Positions 6,380 to 11,517 of a DNA stretch of 11,517 bases are shown here, piece by piece. The translations under genes were made by a program, and so were the position numbers. Under the pieces are notes generated by a model. It had not been told where the DNA came from and did not search any database. It was given only the letters and a program-made list of their open reading frames with translations. The stretch is from Vampirovibrionales bacterium. Lineage in GTDB: Bacteria; Cyanobacteriota; Vampirovibrionia; Vampirovibrionales; JAGQHJ01. The stretch's first letter is position 1, and each line of letters begins with the position of its first letter. Location: contig JANWKX010000070.1 in NCBI GenBank assembly GCA_025451145.1, positions 1 through 11,517 on the forward strand. Reading direction: 5' to 3'.

Positions 6380-7141
6380 ATGGCCGGACATTCGAAGTGG
6401 GCCAATATTAAGCATCGGAAAATGGCGCAAGACGCCAAAAAAGGGCAGGCTTACGCCAAGTTTACCCGAGAAATCATTATGGCCGCTAAACTGGGAGGCG
6501 GTGATCCCACAGGCAATTTTAGGCTAAGAACCGCCATTGAACGGGCTAAGGCCGCTGGCTTACCCAATGATACCGTTGATCGGGCCCTTGCTAAGGGTAC
6601 AGGACAGCTTGCTGGTGAGAGTCTTGAAAACTTGACTTATGAAGGCTATGGTCCCGGTGGTGTCGCCGTCTATATTCAGGCCATGACGGATAATCGTAAC
6701 CGGACGGCAGGAGACATTCGCAGTTATTTCAATAAGTATGGCGGTAACCTGGGAGAAACCGGCTGTGTCGGATGGATGTTTGAAGAAAAAGGCCAAATTG
6801 GTATTCCGGCAAAAGGCTATACCGAAGAACAGGTGTTAGAACTGGCGCTAGAGTGTGGTGCCTATGACATTCAATTGGATTTAGACGCTGGGGTTTATGA
6901 CTTATGGACGGCGCCTGAGGATCTGAATGCCGTCTGTCAAAATTTGAATCAGCGCCAAGTGATCATTGATTCTGCTGAAATCACGCGCCTTCCCCAGACG
7001 ATGGTTCAGGTAACCGATACGGAGCTGGCCAGACCTTTATTAAAGCTACTGGATGCGCTGGAGTCTCAGGAGGATGTTCAGAATGTCTATGCCAACTTTG
7101 AAATGGATGAGGCGCTAATTGACGCATGTTCGCTGAGCTAA
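6380..7141 (+). CDS. yebC: YebC/PmpR family protein (type I)
   Basis: A 253-residue YebC-family protein. The family was long annotated as DNA-binding transcriptional regulators, and some members have been reported to act on the ribosome to relieve stalling at proline-rich stretches and to be related to human TACO1. The sequence shows the hallmark start MAGHSKWANIKHRKMAQDAKK, the conserved TREIIMAAKLGGGDP and NFRLRTAIERAKAAGLP segments, YEGYGPGGVAVYIQAMTDN, and NRTAGDIRSYFNKYGGNLG. The MAGHSKW start marks the type I (E. coli YebC) branch rather than YeeN-like type II. Length is normal. ATG 6377 is possible but 6380 fits the ribosome binding site better. It overlaps pabB by 16 bp, which suggests coupled translation. 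Which function holds here cannot be decided from the sequence. Confidence 0.95.
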   Translation: MAGHSKWANIKHRKMAQDAKKGQAYAKFTREIIMAAKLGGGDPTGNFRLRTAIERAKAAGLPNDTVDRALAKGTGQLAGESLENLTYEGYGPGGVAVYIQAMTDNRNRTAGDIRSYFNKYGGNLGETGCVGWMFEEKGQIGIPAKGYTEEQVLELALECGAYDIQLDLDAGVYDLWTAPEDLNAVCQNLNQRQVIIDSAEITRLPQTMVQVTDTELARPLLKLLDALESQEDVQNVYANFEMDEALIDACSLS

Positions 7142-8529
7142 CACCCGAAAGCCTCAGACAATTCCGTGCCCTGTATTTTAACCTGGCCTTAGATTATCCC
7201 CATAGTGTGCTTTTGGACTCATGCGGCTGGAAAGGCAAAACCGGCGGGCACTACCTCATGGGCTTTGAGGCACAGGAGGTGATTCGTTTTGACGGGCGGA
7301 TCTTATGGCATAACGAGGCTCAACGGACAGTAATTGAAGAAGCCTGTCACCTTTGGAAAGCTCTGGAAGACCTCTTTCCCCAAGCATCCTCTCCTGGAAA
7401 CGATCTGGATTTCCCCTTTGTGGAAGGTTGGGTGGGCGCCTTGGGCTATGAACTCAATAACCTCTTGGAACCCAGTATCCCGGATCGATACCCAGATCAC
7501 CCCATGGGGGTCTTGTATTTTGTCCGATTCAAACATCTTATCTTGTGGAAGCCTGAAACCAAGCTGTTTCAAGTCTTATCTCCAGAAGCCCAGTGGTTAA
7601 CCCGGGTAGCGCAAGCCATGGTGGCTTTGGAAGATGCGGCAAAATCAGCGCAGGGACCTCTATCCAAGATGGAAGCCCCCCATATATCGCTGACACCAGA
7701 GGCCTTCGAAAAGGCCGTTATGGATTTAAAAGCCCATATCGAATCCGGAAACCTCTATCAAGCCAATTTGTCACTTCGCTTTGAATCCAAAATACCCTCA
7801 AGGGGCAATTTATTGGGATATTACGAGGCTTTGGTGGCTCAGAACCCTTCCCCTTTTTCCGGGATATTTCAGACGCCGGAAGGGGTGATTTTGTCTAACT
7901 CTCCAGAGCGTTTGATTAAGTTGACAGCCAACAACCAAAAATTGGAAACCCGACCCATTGCAGGGACCCGTGGCCGAGGTAAGACTGCAGCCGAAGAGCA
8001 AGCAATCGCTCAAACCCTTCAAACCGATGTGAAGGAACAAGCTGAACACCTGATGATGGTAGACCTAGAACGAAATGATTTGGGGCGGGTCGCATTAGCC
8101 GGTTCTGTTCAAGTCACGGAATTAGGTGTCCTGGAACGCTATTCTCATGTCACCCATATTGTCAGCCAGGTGGAAGGGTCTCAAGCGCCAGGCAAAACCC
8201 GATGGGAGATCTTAGAGGCCATGTTCCCTGGAGGCACCATTACAGGCTGCCCCAAGGTCCGTTCCATGCAGATCATTCAATCACTTGAGCCTGTTCCTCG
8301 TGGCTTTTACACCGGCAGTTTGGGCTATCTTGACATTCGCGGTAATCTGGACTTTAATATCCTGATCCGGAGCCTCTTTTGTTGGCCTGACGGTTGTATT
8401 CATTATCATGCCGGAGCGGGCATTGTTGCAGATTCTGTCCCCGTTTGGGAGTATAAAGAGTGCCTCAGAAAGGCGCAAGTGATTCAAGGAGTCCTTCATC
8501 ATGACCAGCCAACCTGCCACTGTCAATGA
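7126..8529 (+). CDS. pabB: Aminodeoxychorismate synthase component I (anthranilate synthase component I-like)
   Basis: A 467-residue chorismate-utilising enzyme. PabB aminates chorismate to 4-amino-4-deoxychorismate for folate, with ammonia from a PabA or TrpG amidotransferase, neither of which is in this window. The chorismate-binding domain spans about residues 190-455: YQANLSLRF, LSNSPERLI, RPIAGTRGRG (276-285), DLERNDLGRV, PGGTITGCPKVRSMQII (368-384), GFYTGSLGYL and the Mg-binding region near the C-terminus. The N-terminal domain has GWVGALGYELNNLLE. The DFNILIRS segment favours PabB over TrpE. Against this, residue 279 is Ala in PIAGT, as in anthranilate synthase, whereas E. coli PabB has Lys in PIKGT. 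The family is certain; the PabB rather than TrpE choice is moderate. There is no PabA or PabC fusion. It overlaps yebC by 16 bp and pyrR by 29 bp. Confidence 0.82.
   Translation: MFAELTPESLRQFRALYFNLALDYPHSVLLDSCGWKGKTGGHYLMGFEAQEVIRFDGRILWHNEAQRTVIEEACHLWKALEDLFPQASSPGNDLDFPFVEGWVGALGYELNNLLEPSIPDRYPDHPMGVLYFVRFKHLILWKPETKLFQVLSPEAQWLTRVAQAMVALEDAAKSAQGPLSKMEAPHISLTPEAFEKAVMDLKAHIESGNLYQANLSLRFESKIPSRGNLLGYYEALVAQNPSPFSGIFQTPEGVILSNSPERLIKLTANNQKLETRPIAGTRGRGKTAAEEQAIAQTLQTDVKEQAEHLMMVDLERNDLGRVALAGSVQVTELGVLERYSHVTHIVSQVEGSQAPGKTRWEILEAMFPGGTITGCPKVRSMQIIQSLEPVPRGFYTGSLGYLDIRGNLDFNILIRSLFCWPDGCIHYHAGAGIVADSVPVWEYKECLRKAQVIQGVLHHDQPTCHCQ
8486..8491 (+). promoter_or_regulatory. Ribosome binding site of pyrR inside pabB
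   Basis: AAGGAG lies 9 nt before the ATG at 8501, within the last codons of pabB. It supports ATG 8501 and independent ribosome entry despite the 29-bp overlap. Confidence 0.75.
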
Positions 8530-9049
8530 AACCGTTATTTTCTCCAAGGAGGATATTGATAGAACCTTAAAACGGTTGACCCATGAGCTGCTTGAAGCCA
8601 ATCAAGGTTGCCAGAATCTGGTTATTATCGGGATCTTGACCCGGGGCCGGTATTTGGCCAAACGCGTTAGCGATTTGATTCAAACCTTTGAAGGCGTCAC
8701 CCCCTCCCAAGGCGTTTTGGATATTACGCTTTACCGGGATGATGCCAATAAGACTTTTAAAGAAGTTCAAAAAAGCCAGATCCCGGTGGATATCACCGGA
8801 AAAGATGTGATTTTGGTGGACGATGTGATCTATAGCGGCCGGACCATTCGGGCTGCCCTGGATGCCTTGAATGATTACGGACGTCCCGCATCGGTTCAAC
8901 TCCTCGTTCTTCTGGATCGTGGTCACCGTGAATTGCCCATTAGCCCCAATTTTGTGGGCAAAAATGTTCCCACCTCTAAATCAGAACGGGTGAATGTCCG
9001 CCTAGAAGAAGTGGATGGCCAAGAACAAGTCACGGTTTTAAAATCTTAA
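8501..9049 (+). CDS. pyrR: PyrR pyrimidine attenuation regulator / uracil phosphoribosyltransferase
   Basis: A 182-residue PyrR, almost exactly the length of the Bacillus protein. In that family PyrR binds leader RNA of pyr genes when UMP is high and promotes termination, and it also has uracil phosphoribosyltransferase activity. The PRPP-binding signature VILVDDVIYSGRTIRAAL is present, with D107, D108 and the loop YSGRT at 111-115. Other PyrR landmarks are ILTRGRYLAKRV, LDITLYRDD, and LLVLLDRGHRELPISPNFVGKNVPTS, which carries the loop typical of PyrR rather than Upp-type enzymes. No pyrimidine biosynthesis gene and no recognisable PyrR-binding leader lies in this window, so its RNA targets would be elsewhere. 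It overlaps pabB by 29 bp. Its stop codon overlaps that of the convergent membrane protein gene. Confidence 0.94.
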   Translation: MTSQPATVNETVIFSKEDIDRTLKRLTHELLEANQGCQNLVIIGILTRGRYLAKRVSDLIQTFEGVTPSQGVLDITLYRDDANKTFKEVQKSQIPVDITGKDVILVDDVIYSGRTIRAALDALNDYGRPASVQLLVLLDRGHRELPISPNFVGKNVPTSKSERVNVRLEEVDGQEQVTVLKS

Positions 9050-9996
9050 GCCAGGTGATATCGGTAATACCGATTGAGGCCATGGTGGTAAGCCATGAAC
9101 TTCATGGCGTTTAAAATCAGGAAAACAACAATGGTCAGGACTTCAATGCCCAGAATCAGGAGAATATCCGGGTTAAAGGACAGGATATCCTGAATATCAA
9201 ACTGAACAATCAACAGGATAACCTCTGCAATAATGGCGAGATAAAACAAAAAATAAAGCGGGTATAAAAAAAGCACCATGGGAGAGCCGAAGGCCAGTTT
9301 ATGCGCCCGTTCATAGATGATTTGAGCGGGTTTCTCGGGTTCGGTAATGGCGGCGACATCACCCAGCATCGTGGTCACAATTTCCCACAGCCCTTTAACG
9401 GCGGCAATGGCGGTAAAAAAACCAAGAACCGACATCAGGAAAAACCCGAGGGTAAATTGGATTTGAAACGAGAGAAATCCAAAATCCGTAAAGGAGTTAA
9501 AAAACCAAAGACCTAACGTGCCGACGAGGATGGTGGTGCCCAGCCAACCGAGAACAGGGCCTAAAATACGATACCACCGAAACACATTCCAATTGAACAG
9601 CGCGATCATGGATTCTTGTTGATCAGGGTGGTATAAGGCATGCTTCGGGTGCGCCTGGTAAAAAAAGTGGCTCCAAACCTCGTGATAGATACAGACAATT
9701 TTCAAGCACAGTAAGCCAACGCCGGTGAAGGTAAAGAGCGAAAATAAGGCAATCTTTAAAATCAGGACCAGAGGTAGGGAAGTATAGGTAATGCCCGCAT
9801 TGACAGGCATCAACAAAGAGCGAACAAAATCATACACCGGTGCCAGGAGACTTTCGGCCGTCAATAGAAAAATGGGCAAAATCAGTACCAGAATCAAGAT
9901 CAGCGGGATGACGGAAACCGGCAAGAAGATCTCAAACCAATCCGGGCGAGCCTGCATGGCTTGATTTTTTTGAATCATGGTATCCAGCGTGGTCAC
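9046..9996 (-). CDS. Unrecognised membrane protein with about six transmembrane helices
   Basis: I do not recognise this 316-residue protein. It has about six hydrophobic segments, near residues 21-46, 74-103, 144-167, 179-201, 237-264 and 276-299. The N-terminus is short and polar. A loop at about 104-140 is rich in His and aromatic residues (YHEVWSHFFYQAHPKHALYH), a second polar loop at 215-235 reads TEPEKPAQIIYERAHK, and the C-terminus is basic and aromatic (YHHGLNRYYRYHLA). The His clustering could bind metal, but no known motif is visible. The GTG at 9996 has AAAGAG about 12 nt upstream; ATG 9978 would remove six residues. It follows clpC by 66 bp on the same strand with no terminator between, so cotranscription with clpC is likely. 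It may resemble YIP1-like or other small integral membrane families, but I cannot confirm that. Confidence 0.75.
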   Translation of the reverse strand: MTTLDTMIQKNQAMQARPDWFEIFLPVSVIPLILILVLILPIFLLTAESLLAPVYDFVRSLLMPVNAGITYTSLPLVLILKIALFSLFTFTGVGLLCLKIVCIYHEVWSHFFYQAHPKHALYHPDQQESMIALFNWNVFRWYRILGPVLGWLGTTILVGTLGLWFFNSFTDFGFLSFQIQFTLGFFLMSVLGFFTAIAAVKGLWEIVTTMLGDVAAITEPEKPAQIIYERAHKLAFGSPMVLFLYPLYFLFYLAIIAEVILLIVQFDIQDILSFNPDILLILGIEVLTIVVFLILNAMKFMAYHHGLNRYYRYHLA

Positions 9997-10062
9997 GGCT
10001 GAAAACTCTTTCTTGCTTGATTGCTTGTTAACAGCATCTTACACCTAAACCACCGGAAATAT

Positions 10063-11517
10063 CTAGGTTGGGGTAGAGGACTCTGCCTTTTCCTTGTCCT
10101 TGCCATCTCCTGAGCCTTCAACCGGAACGGCAGCCTTGGCCGTGGATTTTTTCTTGCTGCTGGTTTTATCAAAGGCAATTTTACTGTCTTTCATCACCGC
10201 CGTGATTTGATCACCTTCTTTGAATTTGCCCATCAGCATTTCTTCAGAGATTTCATCTTCAATCCGCCGTTGGATCACCCGACGCAAGGGGCGTGCACCA
10301 TAGGTGGGGCTATAGCCTTCTTTGGCCAGGGCATCCTTGACCTCATCAGTAATGATCAATTCCATATTTTGGGCTTTGACCCGCTCCATCAGATCCTTAG
10401 CCATAATATCCACAATGCGGCGAATTTCTTCCTGAGACAGTTGATGGAAGATGATGACGTCATCCAAGCGGTTCAGGAACTCCGGACGAAACATCCGTTT
10501 CATTTCGTCTTGAACTTTTTCTTTCATCCGCTCATACTTGGCCTCTTCACTGATTTGGACTGAGAAGCCAAAGGATTCGTTATTCTCGATGGATCGTGCC
10601 CCGACGTTACTGGTCAGGATGATGATAGTGTTTTTAAAATCGACGGTGCGGCCTTTCGAGTCAGACAAGCGCCCATCATCTAAAATTTGGAGTAGGACGT
10701 TAAAGATATCCGGGTGCGCTTTCTCGATTTCATCAAACAGGACCACGCTATAGGGTTTGCGACGAACCATCTCCGTGAGTTGGCCACCTTCATTAAAGCC
10801 AACATAGCCAGGAGGAGAGCCAATCAGCTTGCTGACGGTATGGCGCTCCATGTATTCGGACATATCGACTCGGATAATGTTATCTTCAGAGCCAAAGAAA
10901 TAATCTGCCAGGGCTTTGGCCAACTCGGTTTTACCCACACCGGTCGGACCGCTGAAGATAAAGCTGCCAATAGGTCGATTGGGATTTTTCAGGCCTACAC
11001 GGGCCCGACGAATGGCTTTTGAGATGGCTGTAACGGCATCATGCTGTCCAATAACCCGTTCATGAAGGGTATCTTCCATTTTAAGCAGTTTTTCAGATTC
11101 GCTTTCTGTGAGTTTAACCACAGGAACGCCGGTCCAAGAGCTGACAATCTGGGCAATATGCTCAGCCGTGACCTTAATTTCCTGATCTTCCTGCTTCTTT
11201 TTCCACTCTTCAGCCATTTCCCGAATTTTTTCGCGCATATCGGCTTCTTTGTCCCGTAAATCGCTGGCCTGCTCAAATGCCTGATTTCGAATGGCTTGCT
11301 CTTTTTCCCGAATAATACCTTTGAGTTGCTTCTCCAGCTCCTTTCCTTCCGGGGGAAGGGCGCTGGCAGCCAAACGGACCCGGGAAGAAGCTTCATCAAT
11401 CAGGTCAATGGCTTTATCCGGTAAGAACCGATCGGTGATATATCGAGAAGACAGCTGGGCAGCGGCTTCCAAGGCTTCATCGGTAATGGTGAGCTTGTGG
11501 TGTTGCTCATACTTTTC
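10063..11517 (-). CDS. clpC: ATP-dependent Clp protease ATPase subunit ClpC, 3' part only
   Basis: This is the C-terminal 484 residues of an HSP100 unfoldase that feeds proteins to ClpP. The 5' part, with the N domain and most of the first AAA+ module, lies beyond the right edge; the frame is open to 11517. Fragment numbering: end of D1 with DRFLPDKAIDLIDEAS (29-44); a short middle domain with a UVR-like segment (about 66-92), which marks ClpC rather than ClpA or ClpB; then D2 with Walker A GPTGVGKT (190-197), Walker B LFDE (260-263), sensor 1 TIIILTSNVGA, and sensor 2 YGARPLRR. A tripeptide F316-G317-F318 sits where ClpP partners carry the (L/I/V)GF loop, supporting ClpP binding. The last 45 or so residues form a Lys/Ser/Ala/Glu-rich low-complexity tail. 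The unrecognised membrane protein gene follows 66 bp downstream. Confidence 0.95.
   Translation of the reverse strand, partial: EKYEQHHKLTITDEALEAAAQLSSRYITDRFLPDKAIDLIDEASSRVRLAASALPPEGKELEKQLKGIIREKEQAIRNQAFEQASDLRDKEADMREKIREMAEEWKKKQEDQEIKVTAEHIAQIVSSWTGVPVVKLTESESEKLLKMEDTLHERVIGQHDAVTAISKAIRRARVGLKNPNRPIGSFIFSGPTGVGKTELAKALADYFFGSEDNIIRVDMSEYMERHTVSKLIGSPPGYVGFNEGGQLTEMVRRKPYSVVLFDEIEKAHPDIFNVLLQILDDGRLSDSKGRTVDFKNTIIILTSNVGARSIENNESFGFSVQISEEAKYERMKEKVQDEMKRMFRPEFLNRLDDVIIFHQLSQEEIRRIVDIMAKDLMERVKAQNMELIITDEVKDALAKEGYSPTYGARPLRRVIQRRIEDEISEEMLMGKFKEGDQITAVMKDSKIAFDKTSSKKKSTAKAAVPVEGSGDGKDKEKAESSTPT

Noticed and set aside
8567..8926. 119-codon open frame on the minus strand inside pyrR
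   Set aside because: It is antisense to a clearly conserved gene, has no ribosome binding site and shows no protein-like pattern.
9997..10062. Possible terminator or promoter between clpC and the membrane protein gene
   Set aside because: I see no stem followed by a T run and no -35/-10 pair on the minus strand; only a short CAAGCA direct repeat is present.
10207..11259. Several plus-strand open frames across clpC, up to 118 codons
   Set aside because: They are shadows of the conserved clpC reading frame; their His/Phe-rich products are typical of antisense translation.

Overview
The window looks like a chromosomal housekeeping region of about average GC from a free-standing bacterium. It carries the 3' end of dnaN, then recF, dciA, ctpA, a YgjP-like metallopeptidase, ribF, an orphan DNA methyltransferase, yebC, pabB, pyrR, an unrecognised six-helix membrane protein and the 3' part of clpC. 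My best taxonomic guess is the non-photosynthetic cyanobacterial relatives (Vampirovibrionia/Melainabacteria). It rests on remembered resemblance of the CtpA N-terminal region and ClpC to cyanobacterial-type proteins, and is inference only. No transposase, integrase, tRNA, rRNA or CRISPR array is visible.

Layout. At 1-2079 (+) lies a replication block, dnaN(partial)-recF-dciA, tightly spaced or overlapping: the sliding clamp, the RecFOR gap-repair ATPase and a DciA/DUF721 helicase-loader homologue. Bacteria with this order usually have dnaA and oriC just upstream, here beyond the left edge. ctpA (2175-3497, +) is a secreted S41 protease with its own TATAAT box. It ends at a hairpin terminator with usable T runs in both directions, which separates it from the convergent minus-strand pair ribF -> YgjP-like peptidase (5208-3570).

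A 210-bp AT-rich divergent gap (5209-5418) follows, with several inverted repeats. The last one could fold in two mutually exclusive ways, one hiding the ribosome binding site of the next gene, a 281-residue solitary DNA methyltransferase with an HPPY catalytic motif (5419-6264, +). A good promoter (TTGAAC-17-TATACT) then leads into yebC-pabB-pyrR (6380-9049, +). These three genes overlap end to end, and serve translation or regulation, aminobenzoate synthesis and pyrimidine control.

On the minus strand, clpC (running off the right edge) is followed after 66 bp by the membrane protein gene, whose stop codon overlaps the pyrR stop codon. I do not see a clearly new multi-gene system. The items most worth a second look are the orphan methyltransferase and its leader, the divergent YgjP-like peptidase that keeps its zinc motif but lacks the family's WGSC motif, the PIAGT motif in PabB, and the unrecognised membrane protein behind clpC.
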